A stretch of DNA of 64,000 nucleotides, taken from positions 1,302,001 to 1,366,000 of the forward strand of contig OY730174.1 of NCBI GenBank assembly GCA_963422465.1. The letters run 5' to 3'. Positions 43,201-56,235 of this stretch are shown here, in pieces. Position numbers and translations under genes: made by a program. This DNA is from Lichina pygmaea. Taxonomy: Eukaryota; Ascomycota; Lichinomycetes; Lichinales; Lichinaceae. Position 1 is the stretch's first letter, and each line of letters opens with the position of its first letter. The notes below the pieces were generated by a model, which was not told the DNA's origin, made no database searches, and saw only the letters and a list, made by a program, of their open reading frames with translations.

Positions 43201-46200
43201 CTCGTCGTCCTCGGCCCCCTTCCACTACCGACGACGCCGCATGACGCTAGACCTGCCAAGGACGCCGACCTCCGCACCATCCGGTCGATCGCCGATCGCA
43301 TCTCCGCGATACCTAGCATGGGCGAGCTGATACTTGGGCACGATGGGCTTACGAGGTACTGTACGCCTCGTACGGTACGTACGTACCGTGGGCACCTTCT
43401 GGGAACTTGCCCTCCGTCAGCCTCCGGCGCCGACCTCGCTCGACACACCCTCCGTGCGGCACCGCGAAGGATGATCAACGTCGACGCGAGGGGCTACGGC
43501 AGCGGCACTCCGTCGGCCCTCTCTCCCTGCCTCTCTCCTCCGCTCGGGCCTGTCATGTCACAGAAGTGCGGGGAAGAAGGCTGAGGCATGTCTCATGCGG
43601 GAAGGGCGAGTCGAAGCAGTGTCACTCGGCACGTGACGTGCCAACCATGCATCCTCGGGACGTCGAGCTGAGGTTGCAGAAGCGTCGAGGCCGACGTCGA
43701 CCACGGCCGTCCGGCTTCTCGTTCTCTTCTTGCCACGTCCGCCATGCAGTGGGACGGCAGGGCTCTGGTGTCCCGGCGACGCCTGGGGCCCCTTGGTCTC
43801 GTCTCGACTCTCTCTCGACCGTCCTCCCTTCGTCGGCGTGGTGAGGCCGGCCAAAGAAGCAGAGGCGACGAGAGCCGCTCCTGGACTCGGACCGAGGCAG
43901 GCAGAGCGAGGACTCGGCATGGGGATACACGGCTGGCTTCCGGTCTCCGACGGACCAAGCCGTCGCTGGACGGACGAGACGAGAGACGGCGGTGCATATC
44001 GTCCCGGACGAGGACGAGCGTGCAGCGGCGCACGACGCCAAAGGACATCTCCATCAGATTCTACGCAGGCGCGTCTGCTGCATCATCGTCAAGCGGGCGC
44101 AGGTCAGAGCGAGGTGGGATGTGATATGGATGCAGCACGCGGCGAAAACGGGAGTGTCGCGAGCTGCGATCACCGCTTCTCGACCCTTGCTCCTTGGGAG
44201 CAACTCTCCCCATCCCGACCGACCTACATACGTACGTATGTAGGTCTTTTCGAGACGTGTCGACGAGCCGGTAAAAGTCCCGTTGGGTAGGCCTTCCTAC
44301 AGTGATACCTACCGGGTCGTACAAGCTACTACGGATGCTACGGTACAGCTTTAGCGACGTAAGTAGCCCGTCACGCCTGTCAAACGAACACGCCGGCGGG
44401 TTGGAGTTCGGGGAGTTCGCACGCACTGTACGGAGGTACTGTACTCGTACGTACGGAACTACTTGCGCTGGAGTCGAACCCCGCCAGATGAGACCCCCAA
44501 ACGATCATCCGGATCTACCCGTACGGGGACGTGAAGACGAGCCTAGTGCGGTGTCGAGGAAGGGCCAATTAGAGACCAACCGAGGCGGTGCTCGTTCGAT
44601 GGTGGACCGTTGTTCGGTGGACGGCGCCGTCCACCGTGGCCGCGAGCTCCTGCCTGTGCGTCGCTACGAATAGGGTGGCGTGACCCTACAGTAGCGGGTC
44701 TCTCGAGGCCTACGTTCGGTGCTTTTCACTAGCAGCCTGTCGAGCAAGACCGCGGGCCGAGCCCTCCTCTCTCCTCCAGTATACCCGTCTAAAATGTAGG
44801 CTACCGTACGGAGTAGACCAGCGTCGCACTGGCCCCCGCAATCAACTGCACCCTACGGTAAGTGCAAAGAACCACTACGCCCAGGCCCGCGTGGCCCCCT
44901 CCCCCCCCCCTCTTTCTCTCTTGCATGATGGGTCCCGCCACTCGGAGATTTAAAGCGCTGGAGCAATTTCATGAAATTCGATGACCGCCCCCCATCTGCA
45001 CCCCTCTCCCCACCTCTACTTACGCCTTCTCGCGGCGGTCGGATCATCATCAGCCACAGCCGTCATACGAACGCACTACTGTACCCCACTGCGGACGATC
45101 GAACCGAGAAGAACGCGGTCCGCTACGAGGGTTCGTTCAGAATCCCATCGCCGCTCGAAAAGACCATCTCTGCCGTCGCCTCTTGCGCGGTGCGGCTATC
45201 GAGTTGGGATCTCGCACACGAACATGCTGTATTACCCCATCGTGTCCCCCCGGACGGACTACCACTGCTAGAAGCCACGAACGACGAGCACGGCTAGCCC
45301 TGGCGGTCCGGTAAAGCGTGCTGGCTCGACGTTCGCCTCCCCCGTCCGACCTCTCTCCTGCTTCTCCTCCTAAGCTTCTCGTTTCGCTACCGGCTTCGAC
45401 CGTGACCTGATCCGTGCGTTACACCGTACCGCGCTCCGGTGGCGGCTAACGTACCTACAGCCCTCATACGAACGCAGACGAGAGAGAGGCGTCGGAGGAA
45501 GGGAAGGACGAATTCGAGACCCGTCCGTCTCGCTTTCTTGGACGCGTTCCGGCCTGACCACGGACCGGCTTCTTCCTCCCCGGGGCCTGACGGAGGAACG
45601 AGAGGCCAAGGGAAGATTGTCCAAGCACCACGACGAGAAAGCACATCCCGACAGACGCAGCGCTGGATGAGCCAAGTACGAAGTGCTGTAGGACCCTTGT
45701 CGCCGAGAAGAATCATCCTAGACGGCGAACGGGAGAGCGTCGAGAGAGCTTCGGCTAAGTTACGAGCCGAAGGAGAAGAAGACGAAGAAGGAAGAGGGTC
45801 GACGTCCAGGATACCGTCGCTGGTTGGCTGCTTCGTCGCGGGGCGAGGCACGCCGTCGGCGCAAGAGAAAGGTCGAGGGGAGGGCAAGGCGTTGGCCCCT
45901 CGGCGTTCTGTGTGTGGGGATCCGATCTCGATCGCATCTCGTATGCGGAGTGGAGCCCTGCGGCCAGCAGCTCCCACACGAAACCACCGGATCCACATAC
46001 CACCACCACCACCACCACCACCACCACCACCACCACCGCCACCATCATCATCATCCTCGTCCACCGTCAGCGCCGTCTCGTCGCCCGTAAACCGTCGTGT
46101 CTCCTGACGGACGAACGTTGTTCTCGGACAGGTCCAGAATCGAACCGCATCGCCTGGTTGGCCGGGATCTCGCCCGAGCCAGCTCTAGCCGGCGACGGAA

Positions 46201-46351
46201 TTAAGCGTTCCGTCCGCCATGCCGTCAACCCCGCGGCGCTTGACGATCCCGACCTCGCCTCAGACCACCTTTGCGCTGACCGTCCTCTCGACCCTTCCGC
46301 CTACGGTTGAGCGCCGTCGTCGCCGTCGACCTGCGACGACCTGAACGATAC

Positions 46352-46386
<35 letters not shown>

Positions 46387-46768
46387 TTGGCTCATCAGGC
46401 CCTGACGCACTTTGCGCCGTGGACACGCGACACGGTCCGAAGCCGGTTGTTCACCGAGATCATCGACGGAGGCCAGTCTCGAATCTTGACGACGACGACG
46501 ACGACGACTCGGTGAAAGAGCGTTTGCTCTGTGCTCTACGAGGTCGCAGCGGAGGGTAGGACAGGAGAGAAAGTCCAAGACCGACGCCCGTTGCGACGGT
46601 CTCATTCTCGGACGCTGACATCCGTGAGCACGTGCCCCACGTCAGCCCCTCTCCGTCGAGGCTGTGGCGAACGGGAAGCAACTTGACAGCATCCACCGTG
46701 TTCGCCCAACGAAACACCGACCGACTTGGAGGCCGAGCTACTTCGAAGACCCTCGACTCTCTTCCCCC

Positions 46769-46771
<3 letters not shown>

Positions 46772-46855
<84 letters not shown>
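46772..46855. repeat. (CT)n microsatellite, about 42 units, upstream of PSP1-domain gene
   Basis: The array is followed by CA repeats and a TTTTTCCTCTCCCGCAG acceptor-like end (46934), so it probably lies in a 5' UTR intron that ends 15 bp before the start codon. Confidence 0.93.
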
Positions 46856-46859
<4 letters not shown>

Positions 46860-46949
46860 ACACACACCTTGGCTTGCTCGATAGACGGGAGCCGTCAGAC
46901 GAGTCCCACAACTCTCGTTTTTCCTCTCCCGCAGGTGGAAACGCACGAC

Positions 46950-49261
46950 ATGGCTTCGACGACGGCGCAACCGGCTTGGCCACCTCGAACGATGGGCGTC
47001 CCCAAGGCGGCTGTCCCCGCCGTGAACGGCACGCTGCGGCCCGAGAAGGTCCGCGTCGGCCCAAGACACCCGACGCCCGACTCGGAGGCGCTGGCCTCGT
47101 CGGACGACGACGTCGAGAAGCACCGACCGGCTTCCTCGTGGACCGGCCCGTCGTCGACGGCGAGACCGCCGCGGCGGCCGTCCTGGCTGGCCGATGGCCA
47201 CCAGCCCCAGGGGCGCAAGGGCTCCCTGACCGGTGCGGGCTCCGTCTCGCCCCTGACTTCGCAGCCGAACAGTCCCTCGATCGACTCGCCCACGTGGGGA
47301 GCGAACGCGGCGCAGGGCTCGACCGCCGTCGGACGCCCGCCCGCCGTCGCGGCCTCGTCCTCGTCCTCGTCCTCCTTTCCTTGGAGCAGCTCCATCTGGA
47401 ACAGCGACGCCCGCAAGGACCCGCCGGCGCGCCTGACCGAGGTCCTCTCCTCGTCCGCCGCGGACCGGTCGTCCACCGCCTGGGCCGCCGCTCACGACGA
47501 GAGCGACTCCGTCTCCAGCGACGCCAACTTCCCCTTCGCCATCCCGTTGCATCCCACCCCGAAGTCGTACCGGTCGCAGTCGTATTCCGTGGGCCAGCTG
47601 GAACCGGACGCGAACGGCGTCCTGCCGGCCCGCTCGCCGCTGGCGCCGTCGCTGCTGTCGCGCGTCATCGCCGCCGCCGGTCCCTCGTCCGGGCTCCGCG
47701 GCAGACCCCCGCGTCCGAGCATATTGAGCGAGCTCTCGCGGGACAGCACCTCACTGGACCAAGTCCAGGAGGCCGACGACGACGAAGACGAAGACGACGA
47801 CGACTACGACCACCACCACCGCCGCCGCCACGGTGATTACCACCACGACCGCGACGATGACGACCACGTTGCCGCCGCCGCCGCCGAGGACGACGACCCC
47901 GCCCCGAACGGGTCTCGATGGGGACCCTCTCACGCCGTGGACGCCGGCGCCTTCGAGCGGATGAGCCGCGAGGAGGCGCTCTTGCGACAGGCGGCCATGA
48001 CGCAGCAACTCGAGAGCATGCGCCTGCGCGGCCTCGCGCCAAACGCCGGCGGCTCGTCAAGCTTCCCGACGACGCAGCACCAGCAGCAGCAGCTGCTGCC
48101 GCCCAGTCACGGCCACCCCATCCAGGAGAGCGTACCCGAGGAGTCCGACTACGCCGTCGACGAGGTCGACGAGGTCGACGAGCTGCACGCCTTTCGGGGC
48201 CGCGGCCTGGCCGGTCGGCGGTTCAGCGAGTTCGGCGCCGACACCGACGCCCGTCTGGTGTCCCTGGCCTTCCCCGAACACCGCAAGATCGAGAGCCTCA
48301 AGAAGGGATACTGGCAGAGCTCGCTCGGCTTCGGGGGTCACGGCGACGGCGGCGGCGGCGGCGGCGGCGCCCAGAGCCGCCGACATTCCTTCGCCGACGT
48401 CCCCGCCAGGGCCCGTTCCGTCAGCTCCAACTCCGATCATCACTTCGCCGCGACCGACGTCCGCCCCGGCCGGATGGAGAAGCCTTCCCGGCTGGCCGAG
48501 GCCGTCGGTCGACCTGGAACGGGCCGTCTCGATCAAGGTGAGCTCCCGTGCGCCCCTTACCCCCGTCCCTGCCGTTCTGGCTCCACGACATGGCCAGTCC
48601 CGCTCGAAGCATCGTGCGTCGTCGTTCGACCGACGAGAACGAGAGACGAGAGTGAGACACACGGAAAGCTGACGCAACGTCGTCATTTTCCCCTCCGCCC
48701 AGGCTCCCCCCTCAGCGGTTCCACGGCCGCCCTCTTCGGTGTTCGTAGCGGCGGCGGCGTGGCGATTCATCCATCCGCGACGACCAACGCCGTCCCGATC
48801 CCTTCGCCGTCGTCGTCTTCCTCCGCACCCGCGCTTCAGGCATCGTATGGAGCTCCGGGCCCGTACGGCTCCGATCGAGCCCAGTCTCCGCTCGGAGGGC
48901 TCTCGCGTGGCGCCTACGGGCCGCCGCCGTTGCACCTCGGCCCGGCTTCGGCTCGCCAGAGCCAGCCGCTGTGCGTCGTCACCTTCAAGTGCTGCCGCGC
49001 GGACGTCTTCTACCTTCAGGAGGGCACCGGCTTGCACGTCAACGCCGGCGACATGGTCATAGTCGAGGCGGACCGCGGCACCGATCTGGGCACGGTCGTC
49101 GACGCGAGCGTCTCGTGGGATCGGGCCAGGCAGCTGAAGGAACGCTACGCCGAAGAGCACTACAGATGCCTCATGATGTTCTCGCGCCACGCCGCCCAGA
49201 CCGGCCACGTTCCCAGCCGGCCGGCGAACGGCGCTCGACCCGCAGGACATGCGAGTACGGT

Positions 49262-49298
<37 letters not shown>

Positions 49299-50305
49299 AT
49301 GGGTTCGCACGTCCCGCACCCCGGCAGCCACGAGACCGGCGCGGACTTGCGGCCCAAGGTGATCAAGCGCCTGGCTCAACCTCACGAGGTCCAGACGCTG
49401 CGGGACAAGGAGGGCAACGAGGCCAAGGCCAAGCGGATCTGTCAGCAGAAGGTGGCCGAACATCGTCTGCAGATGGAGATCTTGGATGCCGAGTTCCAGA
49501 TGTGAGCCGCCTCCCCCTTCTTTCCAGACCTTCTGCCTTTGCCCATCCCGCTCTACGCGTGCCGGCGCCAGATCGCCGGGGAACACGGCTCCTCCAAGCC
49601 AGACCTGCCGTCGTCGTTACTCCTCGCTCAGGCCACGTGACCGGTTGGCTGACGGCTACCTGTGGCGCCCGCCACCCTTCGACCTTCAAAAGGGACTGGA
49701 AGAAGTTGACCTTCTACTACTTTGCCGATGCGTACATCAACTTCAACTCGCTCGTGACGGAGCTATTCAAGGTTTACAAGACCCGGATCTGGATGTCTGC
49801 CATCAACCCGGCTTCGTTCGCCAGCGTCTCGCCGGCCCTCCACGCTCCTGGCGGGCTGGGCTACGGCCGACAGAGCCCCTATCGTCAGCAGCATCGTGAC
49901 GCGTACTACGGCAACAATAACAACAACAACAACAACAACAACAGCGGCAGCGGCAACGGCAACCACGGCGCCGCCCCGCTGGACGGCTTCCAAGCGCCCT
50001 TTGTGCCCTCGGCCGAGACCAGTCCCGTCGATGTTGCCGGCATGAACGGATTCCCCACCCAGTTTTCGTACGGCTTTCAGCCGTTCGCGCCCGCCCAGCG
50101 TCCGACCGGAGCGGCCATGGATGCCCTCGCATACGGCATCCCACGCATGCCCGACAGGCCCATCGAGTTTCGCCCGGTCGAGTTTGGCGATCTGCGCAAC
50201 GACCACGTCCGCAGGCCGGCCGAGCACGACTCCAGAGAACCTCCCATGGTGCCGCATGAACCTTGGATGACCAACTTCCAAGGGCTCTCGCTAGGAACGC
50301 ATTAG
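46950..50305 (+). CDS. PSP1 C-terminal-domain protein
   Basis: Exons 46950-48537, 48703-49501 and 49693-50305 give 999 residues, all phases consistent. The first 620 residues are largely disordered, with Ser/Pro, Asp/His and Gly tracts and short conserved islands (TPDSEALASSDDDVEKH, FPEHRKIESLKKGYWQSSLG). The PSP1 C-terminal domain begins near residue 620: VVTFKCCRADVFYLQEGTGL, then HVNAGDMVIVEADRGTDLGT, then PKVIKRLAQPHEVQTLRDKE, then the spliced EFQM-DWKKLTFYYFADAYIN and FNSLVTELFKVYKTRIWMSA. It ends in an Asn-repeat (AAC units at about 49914-49943) and a low-complexity tail. Yeast PSP1 was found as a high-copy suppressor of DNA polymerase alpha mutations; bacterial relatives (YaaT/RicT) act in signalling and RNA processing. 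The fungal molecular role is uncertain. Intron 1 is 165 nt and stop-free. Confidence 0.88.
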
Positions 50306-52704
50306 GCGTCGGTGTTCTTCCACAGCTCTGCTGTCCGCCGGCGAACAAGCACGGTCGTCGGCGACCTTTGGTGGCAGAGGAGCGGCTCGATCTGCACACG
50401 TCGGTCTTCTGCCTCGTCGTCGAACGGGGCCACAGGCTGTTTTTCTACCCACGGCTCCAGAGACCGTATCATCCATGATTTATGACGGTTTGGGCAAACC
50501 TGGCCGGCTCCAGGCTACGGTGCCCCTGCACACTATCTTTCTGATTGATCGGACTTCTCCCCGGTGTGGAAAAAGCGCTCATCCTCATTCTTACCTTCAA
50601 CATCCCCCGGCCCGGTCTCCTGCGGCTTCCCCGTCGAAGCGGCGCCACGACTTTCGCTCGCCGCACTCTTCCAAAGTGTGTTCTCTTCTCGTGCGTCCTA
50701 TTCGCCGCGTTTCGAGCTCTATATCTGCAGCCACCGAACATGAGCGGAAGTGAGACTATACATAACTTACAAGCGTCCCCCCACGGCTGCTAAACCTCTG
50801 CTTTGGCGAAAGAACAGACGCCACCATACCCACACTCTGACCTTCGTCTCCGTCTGTCTTTGGCACGGCTGTCCGACGAGCCTCTACACGGAGCCCACCT
50901 TGCAGTCTTCCGTACACTTCTTTTGTCGTGACTTATGCTTTTGCGGTCAGCAAGAAGAGATGGACATATTCCCCAGCGTGGAAAGGCTGGCTTTTCTTTC
51001 CCTCCAAGCACTGATCTTTCCTAATGATGTGTCGCCACGGGACGTCATCCATCATCATGACCAAAACAGTTCAGAAGAGCTATGGCTCGGGCCCACAGCA
51101 CGAGATACCCGTCGCTCCATTTGCTTCGCCACATACCACGTTTTGGATCTGGGAACCGACTCGGGAGGCTGTGTCGTGGATCTTCTTATCATTGATCTAG
51201 TCGAGATCTCTCCTGCCTATCGAAACCTGCCATCGGCGTTCTTCAAATGCTATGGCGAAACCCCGGCCGCCTCTCGCTTCGTTGAGAGAGACGCGGAGGG
51301 TAGACGCTCTTGCTAGAAAGGAGCATCGTTCTTGCTTCAAACATTTCATATCCGACGCGATTGACGACTGACGACCTAAGGTGGTGGTGGAAAGACTGAA
51401 CGACGGAAAGACGGTATACCTGAGAACTCTCTGCTGGCCTCTCCCTCTCTCTGCCACCTCGACGCAGGATCCTGGGACACGGTGGAAAGAGAGAGCGGGG
51501 CCGGGAGAAGAAAAGAAGGATTCTTTGATGTAGCAAGGCGCGAGCTTACCCACCTACGTGTGTACCTATCTACCCACCTACCATCTACTGTATGGCTCCA
51601 AGCACTGCTGCTCGAAACTCGCACTCTTAATCACAATCTCTTTTCTTCATCACCTTCTCCTCCCTCAGTGCCTTCCTCGTCTCTTCTCCTCTTCTCCTTA
51701 TCCTGCTCCGTATCTTGACATGTCCATGCGCAGGATCAGGCGTCTGGTGTTTCTTCCCCGATTCAAAACTTTACGGTATGCCTTGGATGGAGGTAGAGCT
51801 AATCAATCACGTGTTCACGACCACCGAGAGCTACTTTACCTCACTTGTAGTGGTACAGTGTCACGACACAAGTCTGGGTAAACTGGTACAGCCCATCAGC
51901 TGCTTTCTTCTTAAGTAATGCGACAGAATCAGAGTTACTTCCGTACAGCGGCAGCAGCAAGTGACGATGTATTGATCTTCCCGGACTAACCCGAGGTAGA
52001 CTATGTAAGAAGGTGTACGCAGACTTGTGTTGTGCCACTGTACGGAGTACTCCGTACGGAGTATACGTACTGTATGTACGGTACGTAAGTACGAGGAGCA
52101 CCCCGACAGTACGGAACTACGTATCTCCGTACCGTAATTAATCATCAGGCTTCCCGCACAGGACGCCCTCGGAGCTGACTCAGCACTGGGCCAAGCCCTA
52201 AGCCCTTGCGCACTACGCACAAAAACACAGATATTGTAGTATTTCAGTACTTATTTTGCGGTATCTGTTTGAATGGTAGCTTCGCGAGGAGAGCCTCTGT
52301 AATACGTACTCACGGAGTCTGTTCGCGCAAGCAGCTACGTAGCTCTTTCAAATCTCCTCGACCAGAGGCACACAAAAAAAAGCTAGTCCCCACCCCCTTC
52401 GCGTCACGAAACGATAATCAGGATACTTCAATCCGTCACCATCATCATCATCATCATCAACGCCATCACCATCGGGTGTTTGAAGGACAGAAAAATCAGG
52501 TCGAGGTAGGTTTTTGTCTCGTACCCCAACTCTCTTGTCCCTTCTATGGGGCGGGATGGACTTTGGAGAGAGGGAGAGCGGAGAGGGAGAGAGAGAGAAC
52601 GAAGGACGAGTCGAACCGTCAGCCTCGAATCGAGGCGTGACCCAATGATACACCCTGACGCCGGAAAATTTAAGAAGTGTGCTGACCTTGGGGACTCTCT
52701 GCAG
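50306..52704. other. Intergenic between PSP1-domain gene and RPL15
   Basis: No gene is supported. It contains the PSP1 3' flank, a mini-MITE (51856-52040), GTAC-rich DNA (52045-52095), CAT repeats (52438-52460) and a purine-rich stretch (52565-52600). The last bases (GCTGACC, then CTCTGCAG directly before the RPL15 ATG) look like a branch site and acceptor, so RPL15 probably has a 5' UTR intron ending at 52704. Confidence 0.55.
51856..52040. mobile_element. TA-flanked mini-MITE, 185 bp (copy B)
   Basis: The left end is CAGTGTCACGACACAAGTCTG and the right end is CAGACTTGTGTTGTGCCACTG; these are complementary over 21 bp with two differences, and TA flanks both sides. It is inserted in the opposite orientation to copies A and C. 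Confidence 0.85.
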
Positions 52705-53784
52705 ATGGGTGCTCTCAAGTACGTCGAGGAACTGCACAAGAAGAAGCAGTCCGACGTGCTCCAGTTCCTCCTGAGAGTTCGCTGCTGGGAGGTAAGAGCT
52801 TGAGAATCGCCTTTCTTCTCCCTCGCCCCTCGTGGGCGTCTGAAGAGGGTCGCTGGTCTGCCGTCGAAGGCTGTCACGATGGCCGTGTCATCGCATCGGA
52901 CTCGTCTGAGCCTGCTTGACGGAGGAGGCCATCGCTCGGCTTCGTCCGTCGACGAGGCTTGTCGTGTGACATCTGTGGGCTTGAGAACCGCCTCCGTTCG
53001 CCGAGAGATCGGTTCGACGGCGCTCTCGACGACGGCTGTCGTCATGTGGCATCGGCAAGCCCTACTTCGGGCCCCGATGTCTTGCTATACACTCTGTGAA
53101 CATAGCTGAGAGTGCATCAATATAGCTTCGGCAGCTGAACGTCATCCATCGCGCTTCGAGGCCCTCGCGGCCTGACAAAGCTCGTCGGCTCGGCTACAAG
53201 GCCAAGCAGGGCTATGTCATCTACCGCGTGCGTGTGCGCCGCGGAGGTCGCAAGCGGCCGGTGCCCAAGGGTGCCACTTACGGTACGTAACCACCTGGGC
53301 GGACGATGCTTTCATCCGTTGCCAAGCTGCGGTGGCAGGGCACTGATCCCGGCGTTACCAGGCAAACCGACCAACCAGGGCGTCAACCAGCTGAAGTACC
53401 AGCGTTCATTGCGCGCCACGGCCGAGGAGCGCGTTGGCCGTCGATGCGGCAACCTAAGGCTGCTCAACTCGTACTGGATCAACCAAGACTCGACGTACAA
53501 GTACTATGAGGTCATTCTCGTGGATCCTGAGCACAAGGCCATCCGACGCGATCCTCGTATCAACTGGATCGTCAAGCCCGTCCACAAGGTCAGTCGGTCT
53601 CTGCTCACAGACGGGTCAGGCGACTGATGTGTGTTTCGATTAGCATCGCGAATGTCGAGGCTTGACCGCCACCGGCAAGAAGTCACGCGGTCTGAACAAG
53701 GGACATCGCTACAACAAGACCAGCGCTGGCCGTCGCAAGACGTGGAAGCGACACAACACGGAGAGCTACTGGCGCTATCGCTGA
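52705..53784 (+). CDS. RPL15: 60S ribosomal protein L15 (eL15)
   Basis: Exons 52705-52791, 53126-53282, 53362-53588 and 53644-53784 give 203 residues, the usual eL15 size. The protein is essentially collinear with the family: [20 protein letters not shown] and FLLRVRCWE, spliced to [20 protein letters not shown], then [60 protein letters not shown] and a C-terminus rich in Arg/Lys/His ending TESYWRYR. eL15 is a core component of the large ribosomal subunit, placed early around 25S rRNA. Intron 1 is long (334 nt). The ATG directly follows a CTCTGCAG acceptor, which suggests a leader intron, a common feature of fungal ribosomal-protein genes. Confidence 0.96.
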
Positions 53785-54336
53785 GCAGCAACCGGCGGAT
53801 GAAGACAAGGAAGCCGGAACGACATCACGGGGTCTTGGTCGAATGGTCAAAGCGGATTCTGTGTATCTTTGCGTTAGGCATCCAGACGTGCGCCAAAGAA
53901 AGATGTTTCAGCAACCGATATCAAGCCTGAACAGTCCACGGCAGCTTTGGCCTCATGAACGACTCGGCAGAAACTATACTGTAGCTCACCAGGACGTGCT
54001 ACAGTATGTACTGTAGTACTGTAGTAGCAGCATTACCCGCTACGTATGCTGTGCGAACAAGTCCTCAGCGGGCCGTACTGTCAACAGTGTACTTCTGTAC
54101 AGTGGCACGACAAAAGCCTGTGTACAGACCGATACACAATAAACCTTGGGTACGTCGATCTGATCGTGAGTAACATGTCGTCGATGTCGCGAAGAAATGT
54201 CGATGATGTCGCATTACCTATGACAGTTGCGACCAACAGCATGGAGGGGTGTACGTATGTACACAGACTTGTGTCATGACACTAGATCTATCAACTGGTA
54301 AGCAAAGGGGGTACCAAAGTGCTTACTGATACTTGG
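53785..54336. other. Intergenic, 3' flank of RPL15
   Basis: No gene. TACAGTA-type palindromic words (about 53980-54030) and a mini-MITE (54100-54284) are present. Confidence 0.5.
54100..54284. mobile_element. TA-flanked mini-MITE, about 185 bp (copy C)
   Basis: The left end (TA, then CAGTGGCACGACAAAAGCCTG) and right end (CAGACTTGTGTCATGACACT) match copies A and B. The right target TA is not intact, so the end is accurate to within a few bases. Confidence 0.78.
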
Positions 54337-56235
54337 TACCCGCGCCACGGGGGGCTACACCCCCTCCTCCCGCACCTCCGGTACGTCCGGAACACCTCTC
54401 TATCCAGAGAGGTGTCTTACACCGGAATGAAAGTATCAGCGGTATGAAAGGTTTTTGATCACTACTGCACGACAACATCTATAACTTCACAACAGAGCGA
54501 CTGAATTGAAATGTAAGTGGCTTATTTGATTCCCCTACTTCTCTAGTATAATCCTTGAAGACATGGACTTCTCTAGATTTTTGTGGTGTTGTTGAGAAGT
54601 TATGGTGGTTGTTACTCGCAAAACAGGTTCTTGACAACATCAATTTGAAATATCTACAACTCCACAACCAGATAGACAAATAATGATTTTGATATGCCCA
54701 TCTAATTCTCCTACATATCTTCTGTAATCCCTGAGGTTGTAGACTCCTCTGGATGATGCTGTTGTTGGGTAGCTACAGTCTCACAAGCTTGACATGCCTG
54801 AGCAGCTGCTCTTCTCACTTCCCCACACTCCTTCTTCTTCTTCTCTTCCATTTGTCAGGTTAAGCTCATATGTCAAGCATTGCATGGATTCATAACTCCT
54901 CCATTCTGAATCTGACAATGATTAGACTTCTGCCAGGTAGTCCAAGCTGTTTCTGCTGCTTTTGTGCAAGAGAGATGTTCCTGAGCAAGGAGGTCTGACA
55001 TGGCATGCAGGACAGCCGATGCTTGCAGTTTCTTGATGTTATGCTGTGCAGCTGGCACCAGAGAGGTTGCAAGAACACTGTCAAAAGTTCACTTTATCAT
55101 ACAGATCACAAGTGGTAGTGTTGATACCAGCTTATTAGGTCTGATTTCATCAGGGGGGGGGGTGTGGTTGGTTGTTCATCATTGTTCTTGGGGTTGCTGA
55201 TGTCCTCCCACTTATCTTCCTTCTCTTGTGTCTGTAGCTTGTCCAGCACCTTAGCTGGATTGTAAGGATACAGTCCAGTCTTCTTGAATACAGAGAGAAT
55301 TGTTGATGTCTTGAATGTCTTAGCTCTGATTGACCCTAGAGCTTCAAGGAATTCCATCTTGTTGAAATCATCACACCTGGTACAAGTAGCCTCATCAATG
55401 GCCTGAGTATGCCAATACTTGTATGGCTGGAAAACTACAACATCTAATGGCTGTAGGATATGTGTGGTATGTGGAGGAAGGCAGAACAGGAGGATGTCTG
55501 CATCTGTACAGTAGTTAAGGAACTTGTATGTGCAGTGGGATCTATGGCCATCCAACAGTAGCATCCACCATACTCCAGCCTGATCTTTTGTACTATACTT
55601 GTTAAAGTGCTTGACCCACTCCAAAGCTAGCTTATCATTCAAGAACCCAGAATCTGAAACTGCAACAAGAGCTTGATCCTCAATGCTTGTGCAGTCATAC
55701 CTGTGTTCCTGCTGACACTTGCCTGGCAGGATGACTATTGGAGGTATAGTCCTCCCACCAGCACTGATAGCTTCCACAACTGTGACCAGCTCATGGTTAG
55801 TGGAGCTTCCAAGGTATAGCTTCCAACAAGGATCTTTTGTGATCACTTTCTGATTCTTTCCCATGCCCACCATAAAGCCTGACTTGTCCATATTCCAGAT
55901 ATCACTAGACTGGAAGCCAAACACCTGCCAAGTGATATAGAAGTTCTTGTACCACTCCACTATCAAGGATATATTGCTGGCAACAGTTTGTCAGGGGTCT
56001 GTTGTTTTCTGCTTTTGTACAAAATACTCGGGGTGGTGTTTGAGGAACTGGTAGACCCACAAGGTTCCAACAACAGGTGGATCATCATCTCCAGTGTGGT
56101 TGTGTGACAGGACAACATTGGTGGCATTCTGAAGTATTGCTGGTTGTACAGGTAGTCCTAGCTTGTCAAGTTGATCAAGGTACCCACAGACAGCAGCTTC
56201 TTTAGCTTCTGAAAGCTTTCTGTTCACAGGAATCT

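Larger units (their letters stand above)
42030..46949. other. 4.9-kb gene-free interval
   Basis: I found no supportable gene. Open frames of 120-225 codons occur on both strands but are low-complexity shadows in GC-rich DNA. Contents: a 32-bp transposon stub (42683-42714), strongly GTAC/TACGTA-rich DNA (42905-43055, 43355-43390, 44220-44240, 44430-44455), (GTC)n at 43164-43201, (CCA)n at 46000-46037, (GAC)n at 46353-46386 and (GAC)n at 46487-46508. The right end is the promoter/5' UTR of the PSP1-domain gene, including a probable 5' UTR intron ending TCCCGCAG at 46934. Confidence 0.55.

Noticed and set aside
43593-44054. Overlapping 140-190-codon frames on both strands
   Set aside because: Arg/Ser-rich shadows of one another; no domain, no splice structure, no start context.
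45439-46107. 222-codon plus-strand frame upstream of the PSP1-domain gene
   Set aside because: It ends in a proline run made by the CCA microsatellite, has no recognisable motif, and is better explained as 5' flank.
48057-49586. 509-codon open frame on the minus strand opposite the PSP1 domain
   Set aside because: It mirrors the conserved PSP1 exon; the composition (Arg/Ala/Val-rich) and lack of any family likeness mark it as a shadow frame.
50750-51316. 188-codon plus-strand frame between the PSP1-domain gene and RPL15
   Set aside because: It starts in a non-ATG-supported context, shows no family likeness and has ordinary intergenic composition; not enough to call a gene.
52600-52690. tRNA-like minus-strand stretch with a GGTTCGACTC box-B-like word
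   Set aside because: The anticodon arm has a 5-base loop, the T stem does not pair, and it lies in the RPL15 leader; at best a tRNA-like fragment.
52792-53125. Possible intronic snoRNA in RPL15 intron 1
   Set aside because: No convincing C box (RTGATGA) paired with a D box and terminal stem; CTGA words alone are common.
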